Below, one piece after another: positions 34,231 through 46,607 of a DNA stretch of 64,000 nucleotides. The stretch comes from Golubevia sp. BC0850 (Eukaryota; Basidiomycota; Exobasidiomycetes; Golubeviales; Golubeviaceae). Each line of letters opens with the position of its first letter. The stretch's first letter is position 1. Location of the stretch: contig JAAVVG010000042.1 of NCBI GenBank assembly GCA_012976225.1, positions 23,223-87,222 on the forward strand. The letters run 5' to 3'. The position numbers and the translations under genes are program-made. The notes under the pieces are model-generated. The model had not been told where the DNA came from. It searched no databases and was given only the letters and a program-made list of their open reading frames with translations.

Positions 34231-34231
34231 G
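34099..34231. repeat. Direct repeat copy of 8120-8234 plus 8361-8377
   Basis: Bases 34099-34213 match 8120-8234 at all but three of 115 positions by eye, and 34215-34231 match 8361-8377 exactly. The 125 or so bases between these two blocks in the 8 kb copy are missing here. The sequence encodes a 43-codon minus-strand ORF (34230-34099) starting MKLRSRNPEEDH, with CNCGGTG and a DLTLEEMG end. Confidence 0.85.
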
Positions 34232-34907
34232 TTCGAATAGTTCATGGAATGAGCAGTTCAGAATAAGATGAGAAGAAGATGGTGGTGGTCGGGAAGGAAG
34301 GAGCAAAGAGGTCTGAGTCGACGATTTGGAGCTAGCGAGAGGGTGAGTCGATCTCTGACCCCTTTTTTTCAGTGTACTCCCACTACGTCACTGAGAGAGT
34401 GAGACAAGATTCGGGAATGGTAAAGTGACGTGAGACCCATTTCTAGCACTTCAAAAGAAAGGAGAGAGAGTTGTGGAAACAACATAGTGACGCGAGAAGC
34501 TTTGAAGTCGAGAGCCATTCGAGCTGTCTCAGTTATGGAACCTGGGTGCGAGTTAGGTAAATCTTTTGACTGGAAAGTGAAGATGTAATGACAAGATTTC
34601 ATCATGCCAAAGGGATCCAAGCTTGAGGTAGCTGGCGATGAGTGAATCACAACAACTCGACTTTCGACCCATCCAGCTTGGAACGTTCTTCTACCCTTCT
34701 GATCTCGAGTACGTTCATGAATAGATAGAACGGCCATTCGCTTCAATCACTGTCACCATTCCTTGAAAGATAAAGATGCAATCCATTTACCCAAGACTTG
34801 ATGAGACAAAGACGCGGGGAAAAAAAAGAAGAACTCGATTTGAGGTTGAGCAACATTGGATGTAATTATGACTTTGACTTATAAACAAGCAAAAACAAAT
34901 CTGAGAT
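34232..34907. other. Spacer downstream of the trypsin-like protease
   Basis: Apart from a diverged extension of the repeat to about 34319, this stretch has one 125-codon minus-strand frame (34746-34369) without recognisable features. It includes the protease 3' UTR. Confidence 0.45.
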
Positions 34908-37204
34908 CTACCCTCGATTCTTAAGTTTAATACCAGGTAAAGCAAAGAATTCAAACACCCTCTCGGCGGGACTAGCAATCCCTCTTCTACCTTCCAACAC
35001 ACTCATTTTATTCCCTCTAACAATCCCCACCACCGATCCAGTTTCAGTTTCCACGACAGGACCACCAGAACTTCCAGGAGGAGGAAAATTGGAAAGAGTA
35101 GAAAAAAAAGGCAAACTTAAAGGATGCTTTTCCTTTTTCGAAGTTTCGATTTGAGAACTTCCATTCAAACTAGAACTTGACGAATTTTCCGCAGCCCAAT
35201 TTTCGGTATGATCAATTAGAACCTTGAATTCCAAAGATTGTAATTCATCATAAGTACCAGTCTTAGCTTCATTCCCGAAGGGGTCTTTATATTCTACTAA
35301 TCTAGCTCTACCCCATCTACCTCTTGCTTTAACTCTTTCTTCAGCTTCAGAAGAAGCTTCTTCTGGATTATGATTGTAATTTTTATTAATTGAAGATCCT
35401 TCTGATAGCTCCATCTTCTTCTTAACCTCATCAGAAGAAGACTCAGATTTTGAATTTGAAAAAGCAGCAGCAACTTTCCCAAAAGCAATTGCCATTTCAT
35501 TTTCCCAACCTGAAAAAGAAGATACGCAAAGTTCACTTCCAACTGGTGATGGATAGGGTGAAATTGGTAAAGTTCGAATCTTTTCAGAAATTGGAATCGA
35601 AGTAGAAAGATCTTGATTCAATTGAACAGGAGAGTCTGAAAGTTGAAGAAGGATTAAATCTGAAGATGGAAGACTACTGAGAAGAGAGTGAACTCTATAG
35701 ACTAAGCCTGTTCGAGTCATTACTAGACCTAAACTTGAAGATGTGGATGTGGGAGATGAAGAATTGGTGTCTTGAGGCGTGCAATCTCGGAGCTGGGAGA
35801 GGTGAGGGAGGGAAGAGAAGGTCGAATGTATGCTTGTCAAAATGAAGTCTTCTCAAGATTTTGGTTATTAGATTTAGACCAATAGGAGCTGAACCTTTTT
35901 GACAATCGAAGGAGCTGGTGGAATTGACGAGAGAGCTTGAGATCTTCGATGGTCCAAGGTCCCTCCTCCGAACGTCATTCAGCTGGGGAGTTTCTCTAGG
36001 CGAAAATTGAGAGCTCAAAAAACTGAAAGTCCTGAAAGTTTTGAACAGTCTTCACTTGCCCTAGAGACCTACGTCTCTTGCCGTGACTTCCTTAAACACC
36101 ACAAACTCTTCAGACGACCTATCTTCAAGAGCAAAAGTCTCAAATCGGACTGTTGTTTGATCTACAGCTCTTCAAGCAGTTTGGTGAAGAGGTAAGATAG
36201 AGACCAGTGACTGTTCGAACGGACCTTGTCACCTTCTCTTTCCCTGTCTTACTCCCATTCCCTTTAGGTCCTCTGGACTTCCACAATTAACATCTATCAT
36301 TTCTTCAATTCCCAGCACTCTCTAGTCAGTTACTCACTGTATGAGCACAAGTAATCAACAATTCACCTTTCCCCTTTCCCTTATCTCCCAAATGTTTCCT
36401 CCCCTCCACTGCGAACCCAGAACAAACGCTAATCTTAGGTTCCATTGTTTTTCCATCCAAATCTTTGGCATTCAGTCCATCTACATAAGCAACCAGAACC
36501 ACGCCATCATCTCTAGCTTGTTCGATCTCTGAAGGAGTTGATCTGGCATTTGTAAGAGGGACCTTTCTTGATGGATTGGGAGTAGGTTCATAAGGTAATG
36601 AAAATGGTAGAGTATGATTTGCTAGAGTTGAAAAGGATTCTAGTAATTGAGATATGTTTGAAGGAGATTCAGAAGTTGAATTGATAGAAGATTGTCCTTG
36701 AATTTTTGCCTCTTGTTTCATCAACAATTCAGCAGCTTTCAAAATTCTAGCATCTAAACTATTAGTTTGATCTGGAATTGAAGCTTGGTGAGGGATCGCT
36801 CTATGTTGCATTACCTCTTTTTGTAAGTCAGGAGTTGTTGCTGTTACTGTTGGAGGATTCGGAGGTTTACCTCCCAAACCTCTTCCCCAAGAAGAAGGAG
36901 GAGAATTAATATTTAAATTGATTGAATCTTGAGAAGGGAAAGGATCACCTCGAATGGAAAGTCCAATAGGAGTTTTAGTTCTAATGGTTGGAGATGAATC
37001 GAGAGAAGTTGGGGCTGGTGGTGGATTGGTTCCATAGGAAGAATCTACTGATGAACTTAAATTGACTAGAGTCGCAGAGATTGAGGTTGAAGTTGAGAAT
37101 GAAGAAAAAGAAGAAGAAGAGGAGACAGATTTGAAGAGAGTTGAACTGATTGATGAATTGGAAAGATTGATAAGCTTCAATGAAGTTCTGTGACCCATTT
37201 TCAC
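34908..37204 (-). CDS. Trypsin-fold serine protease, apparently intracellular
   Basis: Exon 1 (37204-36338) ends in ICSGF...LLITCAHT, with the catalytic His at residue 288 and a gtgagt donor. A later exon ending at TAG (34910-34908) supplies the acid (SSDLILLQL) and the nucleophile region GSSGGPVVETETG with SVVGIVRG. So His, Asp and Ser appear in trypsin order. The join is unresolved. The frame that carries the Asp/Ser part opens at about 35855, but nearby acceptors are out of phase with exon 1, so a small exon probably lies within 36337-35860; a frame with NSTSSFDCQKGSAPIG is a candidate. The N-terminus is Ser-rich and lacks a signal peptide. Long insertions separate the catalytic blocks. 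The substrate is unknown. Confidence 0.75.
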
Positions 37205-37628
37205 CTACCTCTTCTTGAAATGTTGGTGAATAGTTTGATGAATGATGAGAGACGGAAGTTGATTGGAAAGATTTAAAGATGAAGAAATTAGAAGGAAGGA
37301 AGGAATGGAAAACTTGTTTCAAGGGAAATGAAGTGATAAGCCTTCAGATCTCCCGATTGCGATCAACCTGGGAGACCTTCTAGAATATTCTGGATCCACC
37401 CTCCGAGGGGATGACGAAAAAAGGGGTCGAACTCCTCGTGGGCGTTTAATGAAGGTAAACTATGACCTATCCCTCAAAACTGCAGGAAAACGTGGATAGT
37501 AACTCCACATTCACAGTCTTTTGAGGGAAGGCTATGATTCACTTGGAAAGTATTTAAAGCAAGGAAGAAGAACTCCTTTCTTATCTCTTTCCCACTCTCT
37601 CCTTCTCCTCTTCTTTCTTCCATTAAAG
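37205..37628. promoter_or_regulatory. Divergent promoter of the protease and 7-TM genes
   Basis: The start codons lie 424 bases apart on opposite strands. A TATA-like tatttaaa at 37551-37558 is 71-78 bases upstream of the plus-strand ATG at 37629. Confidence 0.55.
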
Positions 37629-39991
37629 ATGGATCCAGCAACAGCAGCTCACTTTGCTAAAATAGGTCAAGCAACTATCATCTTCGCAACCTGTCTAGCC
37701 TCGATTCTATGGTATGACACTCTAGCAACCATTCCACGTGAATTCAAAATCGTTTGGATCCCACTGTTCAAAAAGCACTTTTCAAAACAGAAATCATTGG
37801 ATCGAAGTCCTACTACTCCTTTATCTTGGCTTTCAATGCTATTGTTCTTTACAGTTAGGTATGTTTGTAACATTCAATTCATTCTTATCATTTGGAGCTT
37901 ATGGACCGTTTGGACACCAGAGGAATGTGACAAGTTCTTTTGTGAGTATCGATTAGAAATGCTACTGATAAGTATCAGATGAAAGTAGAATTAATAAAAA
38001 GGTAGGAAATCCGAATGTTTTGAGCACAGGATAGAGCTTCAGTATTTCTAAGCCAATTTGATAAGGGGCCTAGGATTTCGAAGATGCATGGATTGAGGCT
38101 GAGGTTCAAGTTTCGCCCCTTCAGTTCTATCTATAGGTCGAATCTCCTTGTTGGAAATCAGCCTTTCATTCAATCTTTCAGCGCAAGGTCAATGTATTCG
38201 TTTTGAACTCACGTTTCCACTTCTTTTACCCTCTCTTCAGACGTCGACTCATACTTCAGTGCTTTCGTCACAACAGCAGCGTGAGTTGTCGAACTTCCAT
38301 CCCTCTTCCCAATGGTTTTCATCCTTTGTATTGATTTGTATCACTCCCATTTCTTCCGGCCTTCACAGGACCGGGATCATGTCACTCAGACTCTCAGCAA
38401 TTTGGAGCAGAAACCTCAAAATCGACATCTTTCTTCTACTTTGTTGGATCACCTTGGTAGCTTTCATGTTTTGGGGATCTTACTTTATTGAGCCTGTCCA
38501 AGGAGTTCCTTATTGTATTGCCAAGCAAGTCGATGTGAGTTCTCAAGAGATTTGAAGGTCTCTATTCAGATTTGGAAGTGCTGACATCACTTTCCCCTCT
38601 ATCTCTCCTCGGGTTTCAGAACAACAAGAACTTGCTCGTGAGTCTTTCAAGTGTTCTTCGACTGGCTCTTTCTCTCTCACTGACTTTCTTTGTTGTTTTC
38701 AACCAACGTTCTTCAGGCACTTTACATCGGTCCGTTGATTTTCGATACGCTTGTTTTGATATTGACTTTGACTCGAGCTGTTCAATTGAATCATGGAAAC
38801 ATGGGATCGATTCTAAAGGCACTTGTAGTCGATGGAGTTTTGTACTTCCTTGGAACCTTCACCGTCAACCTTTTGGTGAGTTTCATAACTCTCAATAAAT
38901 CTTTCCCCTTTAAGAAAATTCCCCACCCACTTAGTTTCTCAACTTTCCACTTTCGCCAGGCCACTGTCTTCGAACTTCAAAATCTAGATCCAGCTCTCAA
39001 GCCGCTCTTCGCCTCCTGTGCCACCATTGGTACCTCCATCTTTTCTTCTCGAATATTCTTTCGCATGAGGGAATTAGCAGCTCCAGCTTCTAGGAACTAC
39101 TCAGGTGGTGCTGCAATTCCACCAACCTTTGCCGATGGAACTTCTTCAGAACCGAATTCTCAATACAAGGATCAAATCAAGAGCAACGAGAGTAAAGGTA
39201 GCTTCGTGACCAAAAGTTGGAACGAGGTTAGCAAGGCTACGGTTGCTGCTTTCCCTTACAAGAGTAGAAGAACTGAAGTGGTTAAGAAGGAAAAGGCTGG
39301 GATACTGGGTAGAGTTAGTCCGATGGGAATTATTGGAAAGGATAGAGGTCATGAGAGAAGGTTGACTGATAATAGTATTCATAACGTCGTCAAAATGGAA
39401 ACTCAATTAGAATGTGTCGCTGTTGAAATGGAAGAATTAGATGGACTTGGGAATGGATCTAGAAGTAGTCATGATAAGATCGCTAGAACCTCAAGTTTAG
39501 GTCACAGCAAGAAAGGTCGATTTGGGAAAGAAGTTGAATCTGATGAAGACCAAGATGAGAACGTAACGCAATCTTATCCTCTAGCTCAAGTTCTTTCAAA
39601 TGACAGTGACCGTAAAAGAACTTCCGATTCAGAGAACGTCAACAACCTTTCACCTCAAGTCCAAATGGGTGACCCAAGGTTCTCAATTTCTTCAAATCAA
39701 GAAGTCGTTTCTGAACTCAATCCAACTCAAGTTGAGTCCAACTCTACCACTTCCGATGAACCATATCAAGTCAACGCTACTCCTCCGGCTTTTCTCTCTT
39801 CAAACCCTTCAGCTTGGAAACCTCAGGGAAACAAATATCGATCATTGAAACGTCTTCCTTCACCAGCTGAACCAGCTCCTTTCGCTAGACAACCTTCAAG
39901 AGATGGAAGCTTTAAAAGTTTTGGCGCTGATTCAAATGCTTCGGAGACTTCGATCAGAGGTCCTAAATTGACTGTTGTCGGAAAGCTATAA
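37629..39991 (+). CDS. Seven-transmembrane protein of a basidiomycete-type family
   Basis: Six exons keep phase: 37629-37941, 38242-38281, 38369-38534, 38620-38637 (an 18-nt microexon), 38717-38875 and 38960-39991 (TAA), giving about 575 residues. Seven hydrophobic segments can be placed, for example TIIFATCLASILWYDTL, FFTVRYVCNIQFILIIWSLW, DIFLLLCWITLVAFMFWG and LYIGPLIFDTLVLILTLT. The first helix followed by TIPREFKIVWI resembles the start of the DUF6533-type 7-TM proteins that are expanded in Basidiomycota. That assignment is inference from pattern. After the last helix comes a 280-residue Ser-rich cytoplasmic-looking tail. A receptor-like or regulatory membrane role is possible; no ligand can be named. 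Confidence 0.85.
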
Positions 39992-40537
39992 TTCAAAATG
40001 CTTTCAAGAGTGCAACTTCAAACATCTAGAACTATCTCAAACAATCTTTTTACTTTATTACCAATACACTCCTTTTAATATTCCAATACCTTTCAATTTC
40101 TTCGCTACCCTCTCTTGTTGGTTTCTTCTCATTTGTAACTTTCAACTCTTTTTTGCTTCATTTCATTTCTTCGCATCTCCTTTTTTGGCTCTCCTTTTGT
40201 TTCTTAATTTTTCTCTTGGTTTCTCTTTCGTTTCTTGAAACTTCACTTTCTGCTTAGCTTCGTCTGTTCTTCTTCCATTTCTCTTGTTGTATCTTTACTC
40301 ACTTTCTTCGAGTCTCAAACAAATTTCAAAATCACAATTCAACTCTTCCAATCCGTTCCAGATTGTCGACAATCTTCAAGACATTATGTTATGCGATTGA
40401 AGTTCTATTAGTGGGAAAAGTAGAAAAAGGATAAAGTGTAATACAAAGCGATTGGCCTACATCAAACGGGAATCCTACCAGGATTCAGAGAGGCAGTCTT
40501 GAGAGGTAGATCCAATCCCTTCCAGTTGGCGAAACAT
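39992..40537. other. Convergent 3' intergenic region
   Basis: The 7-TM gene and MCR1 end facing each other across 546 bases. The first 300 bases are T-rich, consistent with a 3' UTR. No gene is seen. Confidence 0.55.
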
Positions 40538-42338
40538 TTAGAACTTGTAGCTGAAGATGGCGAAGAAAAGAGAGCAAAGAGATGACAGAAGATAGAAAGA
40601 GAGGAAATCAGCTTTCATTTTGACTCCTCTTCAATTGCTCTTCTCCCCAAACAGCATCTCTCTAGACACATTGATAATGGACTATTTTGGAAACTCACAC
40701 TTGATCAGGTTGATATCCCAAATCAGCCAAAATTCCCTTCAATTCTCCCTGAGATCCCTTGGGACCTTTACCTCCTGAGATAGCTTCAACCTGAGGTGGT
40801 GGTCCACAAACGAACAACTTGATTTTATCCGCCATTCCTGGTTTTGGTAAATATTGAGATCCAAGTTCTGGAGTCAAATATCCTTGGAATCCAGACCAAT
40901 TGGATGGTGCTTTATCAACTCCGTAAACGATTGTGAAACGAGGGTCTGCAGATAGGCGGTCGAACTGTGAGGATAGACGAGAAGAGGAGAGATGGGGGTA
41001 GGGTCAGCGATGCCACTCTGAAGGAGAGTAGAAAGAGAGAGCAATGAAAACTCACTTCTTCCTTGAGTAAAATGTCTTCCGGAGTCTTGTTTGTGTAAAT
41101 CAAAGTGACCTTGGTTTTATCGGATTTGTCTGAAGAGATTTGTTGCATTAACTGCCACATTGGAGTGATACCTGATCCTCCAGCAATACAAGCGATGGAT
41201 TCAAATTCGTTGGCTTTGTACTGTGGGAGTTAGGGAGAGGTTCAGAAAGGGAGAAGGAGGTTGTGAGAAGGACAGAGAGAGGGGAGCAAAAACTGGGATG
41301 TCGAGAGTTGTCAAGAACAAAGAGGAGAAAAGATTGTTTTTCACTGACCTGGAACTTTGGGATTGGTCCTGAGTTGGAGCGTAGAATGAGTGGAAAATGG
41401 AGAGAAGGGAAATTGAGGATATGGAGGGTCAGTACAGGGTACAAGGCTTCTTGCTCATGCTGTTCTACAATCGACATCTGAATTGATTCTCAATCATTTC
41501 AGAATCAGGGCTGTCGAAAGTGACTCCTCTCTTGAAGCTTTCAGCTTCTTCCTGATGGTTTCTCCCTTTCAGTACTTGACCTCGACTCATTCTTCCTTCC
41601 AAGACTCTAGGAAGACTCACCCTTGATAGCAAGCTTGTCACCCTCCTTGAGCTCATGGAAGTGCTTGGAAAGGTTTCCTCCTGGATAGCTGTAGGGTCGG
41701 GACAGAAGTGAATGAGAGGAGAAGAACAGAAGTGGTGGGTGGAGGAGGGTAAAGTAAGCATCTCGAAGGAAGCACCTCAATCTTCAAAAGCTCTATCTCG
41801 AAGACCCTCTTTGCCCTCCAAAAGCTCTCTTATTCTCTTCTCCATTCTTCGCAGTCCCTTTCATCTTGCATACTCACGCCTTGACCAAGAAATCGATCCT
41901 TCCCTCCTGTTCTGGAGCAGTAACAGGAGTATAAGGTCTGACGACCAATTTCCCATCCTTATCCTTTACACCTTCACCGGCTCCTTTACAGACTACAGCG
42001 CTTGCAACGTTCAAACCTGAAACTTGACCATCTGGTAGCTTGAAGGAGAAAGTTGAAGAATCGTGATTGTACTTTTTTATGGATTGTAAAGTGAATTCTC
42101 TGAATTCATCCTTTGAAAGAGCTGAGGTTTTTGGGAGTAAAGAAGCTGCTGAAGTTGGTGAATCACCGAATCCTCCCATAGCATACCATGCTCCAAGTCC
42201 ACCAAGTCCTCCGAGGGCAAGGAACATGGGAAGGTTGGAAGAAGAGGACCCTGATGGAGCGGTAGAGTAGGATCGACGAAGAGAAGATTTGGTGGCACCT
42301 AGAATTGAAGAACTTGCTGAAGTTGAGGCTCGTAACAT
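40538..42338 (-). CDS. MCR1: NADH-cytochrome b5 reductase, mitochondrial Mcr1 type
   Basis: Six minus-strand exons, 42338-41878, 41688-41621, 41368-41349, 41220-41056, 40964-40699 and 40550-40538 (TAA), give about 330 residues. The N-terminus is rich in Ser, Arg and Ala like a mitochondrial presequence and is followed by a membrane segment (NLPMFLALGGLGGLGAW), as in yeast Mcr1 of the outer membrane and intermembrane space. FAD-binding motifs are RPYTPVTAP (about 133) and GGNLSKHFHELKEGDKLAIKG. NAD-binding motifs are GGSGITPMWQLM (about 194) and CGPPPQVEAI (about 297). The last exon supplies only the end of the usual YKF terminus. The protein passes electrons from NADH to cytochrome b5 and related acceptors. 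Confidence 0.95.
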
Positions 42339-42346
42339 TTTGAACA

Positions 42347-43068
42347 GTGTTGACAGATGTGGTAGGTCAAGAAGATGATCCAAGGTGGAGAAGGAAGTCG
42401 ATCGAAGTATACGTCGTCGAACAAATCAAGGCGAACGGCCTTTGTGTGACGTATTTGAAGAAACTCGGTTTGGATTCAAATGGCAAAACCGTCAAGACAT
42501 CTGCTCCAAACAACAAGGAAGATGAACCTGGCAGCGGCAGCGACGACGATGACACCAATTCCCAGTTCTTTCAAAGTTCTTCTAACGAAGAAGTCAGGAA
42601 CCCCCAACAATTCCACTCCTACACCTCAAAAGCTATGCCTTCAAGCAAGAGTGTTCTATCAAAAAAAATAGGCGATCTCTCCCTCTGCTCCTGCTGAATC
42701 AGTCGAAAAGAAAAATGCTTTTGGGAAAGGCGCTCTTGGTAGCAAACTAGCTAGAATAAATGACTCGGGTTCAAATAAAGATTTTGGAAGGAAGAAGAAG
42801 CAAACAAGCTTAAAAGAGGAAAATATTGATACGCTTGGAAATGTTAGATATTCTAAGACAGTTGTTTCACAAGGATCTGTTTCAGAGGGATCTGTCACCG
42901 AATCGAAGGCTACTCTCGAAACATCATCGCTCTCTCAATCCTTTGCCGTCTAACTTCTTCTTTCGTATTTTAATTTCTCTCGAGAGCGAGGTTTTACCCA
43001 CATCCAAAATCACTGCCATCGTCGAAAAAGCAAAGCCATCTGCGGGCTGGAAGCCGAAGGGCTTTTAA
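42347..43068 (+). pseudogene. Start-less gene fragment abutting the MCR1 start
   Basis: The plus-strand frame begins right after a TGA at 42341-42343, nine bases from the divergent MCR1 ATG, and has no ATG of its own. It reads PRWRRKSIEVYVVEQIKANG and YLKKLGLDSNGKTVK, then an acidic stretch. A plausible 79-nt intron (42593-42671) joins it in frame to SAPAESVEKKNAFGKGALGS, and a very short 37-nt gap (42948-42984) would join it to VLPTSKITAIVEKAKP and a C-terminal AGWKPKGF. Downstream exons therefore look genuine but the promoter and 5' end are missing. I read it as a 5'-truncated gene created by a rearrangement beside MCR1. An unannotated upstream exon antisense to MCR1 is the alternative. Function unknown. 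Confidence 0.45.
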
Positions 43069-46000
43069 AGAGTTGTCAAGAACGGTTTTTTTTTATTGCC
43101 TTACTTTTCATCCTCTTTTCTCAAACAGTTTCTTGTTCAGAGTTTTCCTTCTTTCCTGAACTCTTCACACTAAACACGCCTCTCTCACACACAGTCTCAG
43201 AATTCGCAAACACAACACAAACCAATTATCTGTATTCAAGCAATCCAGAACTAATCCCCTGTCCATTTGATTTTCTCTCCACCAAGACAGCTTTTGAATG
43301 GATTTTGAATGCCGCAGAAAACAGAACATCAAATCGAGTTGACGGCTTAGGGTTCGTCCTTGTTTGAACAAGACCCTGTCACTTTTTCTCCTCCCTTCCT
43401 TGCTAAATTGCGAAGACAAGAATGAGTAAGGAGAAACAAAGAAATATTTGTACTACATCCTTACCTGGTGAGTTTTGTCTCTGCCCTCTCTTTTAGTGCA
43501 ACAGCAGTGCAACACTTCTTTTTTTGCTTTTTGGAAAGAAGGACTTAACCTCAATTTTGAGTTGCCTTTAACTTGAGCCTACTGGTTATCAGCTTCATGC
43601 CGATCTTAAGCTCATATTCTATCTCTCGGTGAAGCTTGTCTTGTTGAAAGCTTTGTACGCTTGAACGAACTGTAAGACTCTGGGTAATGGAAGAATGGGT
43701 AAATCCCGGAAACCGGTCCGATTACAGAAGCAGTCTCATCAAGAGTGGAACACGCAATTGGGAACAAAAAAAACGATTCCAATGAATGACAGAAGGGAGC
43801 AGCGGAGTGAGATGAGGAAAAAGAAGCGCTGAGTTGGAGAGAATGATTCAAGGATCCAGAGCAATAGGCATGCGTTTTGACTCTTTTGGAAGCCAGGAGA
43901 TCATAATAGAATTAGCATAGCTGAAGATGTCGCTGCATAAGAAGACCCTAATCCTGCAAATCTACTTGAGAGGGCAGGCTCTGTTGAGCGATTGGCAGAA
44001 GTGCTAGCCCTTTCTTCGATACTCGATCTCTGATCTTTTCCTCGCTGCACTATCTTGCACTGCTCAATAGAGACCACTTTTTCTCACCTGAACTCAAAAC
44101 CTTGGCTCTTGCACTTCAATCTTGTGAGAATCGCGTCCCAAGAAAGGTGGATGAAAGTGTAAAAGAGAAGATGTCTGCCAATGGCCCAAAAACTGCTGGA
44201 ATTGATAGAACTTCAGACTAGGAATTGCAAGGTCTAGACATCTACGGAAGGATGGAAAAAATTCTAAAAGAGGAAAAGAAAAGAAAAGAAAAGAGGAGGG
44301 GAGAGAGAGGTGTGGGGAAGAGACCACACAAGTCCGGTGGGATGAACCGGGAAGTTTTGTTCTTCTTATCACTACAAGAGATAGGACCATCTAGTCTTCT
44401 AGGCCATCAAGATTCAGTCTTTCGGAATATACTGTTCTCGTATTATCTCCAACAATTTTGTGATTGACCAGCGCAAGATAGCAACTAAACACCAATGGGG
44501 CGAGAAGTCAAAAAGATGTCAACAAGAGCAATAAAGCCTGCTGAGATTCAAACATGAGTCTGGATTGGTTGGTGAGTTGTGTTTAGACGCTGAAAAGAGA
44601 GCGAAGAGGGCAGTAAATGCATGGATAACTACAAGGCGGAAGGAAATAAGGGGTATGATCAGAAGAGGAGATTCGAGTTGGACCGGCGGGTGGAACGAAG
44701 GGGAGAGTTGAACAGTTCAAAGACATGCCTCTTAGCTCCTTGATTGTGATGTATGTCAAGTATATCGTTTCAAATAAAACAGACATAAAGTCGAGGTTTG
44801 AGTTGTTTTGTGGAAGAGTGAGACTGGAAAGGCATCTGGACAGACATTTGAAGGAGAATGAGCCAGGTGGTGGTGGAGAGAAGGTCAAGATGTTGGAGCA
44901 TGACAATCTGACATGCGTCTTCAGTCAGACAGATACTAGGAAGATGAATGAGACTGTATTTGACGCGAGTGAGGTTGGGAAAACGACTTTAGAGGGTTCC
45001 GAGGCCAATAACAGCATGACCAGTAGCAGACTTGTAGTCATCATCTTTCCTCATTTGCTACACTCTGATGTCAAACTGACACGTCTAGCCTACAAGCTCG
45101 TCCGAAGCTCCAAGAGTGGTCCTGAGCTATACCCATTTTGGGTTGATTTCGCTTACTTAGCCTGTCTCCAGCAAGTCTCTACCCCCTATCATTGAAGTCT
45201 CATTTCTTGTGGGATGACCAGGATTCTCGTTCACTGTTCAATCTTCCTCTCCTCAAATAGAGAGCTATTCTATACGATTGTCAGGGTAAACCCTTTCCTT
45301 GATAATGGCACAATCCCGTTGAGCTAAACAGAGTTTGAAAGAGAGAGTTGTTCTGAGTTCTAATCAAAAAAGCAGTCTTGATGGCAGAGACAGCCTAGCC
45401 TGTCTGCTCCCCCAAATGAAGATGGTTCACCAGGGGTATGTATGAATGTCGGAAGGCAACCCACTCCGTCGCTCTTCAACCAACATGATAGAAAAGTTTG
45501 GGGGCATTATTTAAAAAACAGCAAAAACAGTAGACTTCCCGTGAAGTGAAAAAAATTGGGCGTTGCGAGTGAGTCGGATACCGCTCAAACACTCAATTCC
45601 AGGCAAATGAAGCTCGCTGGATTTGACTATCACGCATACTTAGTCATTCTCTCTGCTTCAAAAAGAGTAAAATGTATCAGTGTTGTATTCGCAACCCTAA
45701 AAGTCCAGTTCCAGCTTAGCTCTGCTGACTTGTACGGGCATTGCAGTCAAAACGTTTCTAGTTTTTGTTGAACCCTTCAACAAGGAATGCGAAGCAGTTT
45801 CAGAAAAGTAAACCGATATGTGAAGCACAGCTGCTCTTGAATATACGAGGTAAAAACAGGCTGTCTCTGAGGCTGACTTTGGATCCGTGAAATACTCAAG
45901 AAAATCGAGACACACAAAATCAGGTCTCAAGTTCTCTTCTGTAAAAGGTAGCTCAAAAGCCGCCTTTTCTTTTTCGGCAGTCCAAGATGTATTCCTCTTC

Positions 46001-46607
46001 TGAGTTTGAGTTGAACCAAACTCCAAAGCGTGACAGATTGAATGACTCCATTGTTGAATTCATGGCCATTTCTTGTCTGAAAAGAGGGTAAAACAGAGCT
46101 GATGGAAGTAGCTGCGCAAAGAGCCAAAATTCTCTTATCACCATTTTTTGCTCTCGATAAGTTGATTATTTCCCTTCCAAACTCATCAACCTTTCTTTCG
46201 CGAATTCAAAATTAAGTTTGGAACTTTCGGTCTTTTAAGAATCCTGGTAGTCATAACTGTTCCCGGCCGAATCAAGTCTGTGCTTGCTCCCACTATACAA
46301 AAGTAGAGAGGTTTCTGACTTATCTGTTCGTTCATCAATTCTTCCATCTCTTCTCTCTCTTTTCACCCTCTTGAGGGCATCCTACTCGATTCTTTCGAAG
46401 TTCCTTTTAATCATCCAGGTAAGTAGAAGAGATAACAAGAGTTCTGTTGATTCCCTGCCTGACTTTTTCAATGATGAATCGCCGCCCCCCTTCTTCTCTC
46501 TTATTTTTTCCTCACTCATTCTGACCTATATAAGGGTATAATTCTCAACGAACAAAACCAGCTGGATACCAAGGAAACCCACAGAGTTTCAGTGATGGCT
46601 TCGTTTC
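43069..46607. other. Gene-poor stretch
   Basis: The longest candidate is a 156-codon plus-strand frame with a true ATG (44725-45195). Its composition (LERHLDRHLKENEPGGGGEK, SSRLVVIIFPHLLHSD) is possible for protein but shows no domain, and an ORF of this length can arise by chance in a window this size. Nothing else in the stretch can be supported. Confidence 0.4.

Noticed and set aside
44725-45195. 156-codon ORF as a gene
   Set aside because: It has a true ATG but no domain, no splice context and no similarity to neighbours. ORFs of this length are expected by chance in 64 kb.
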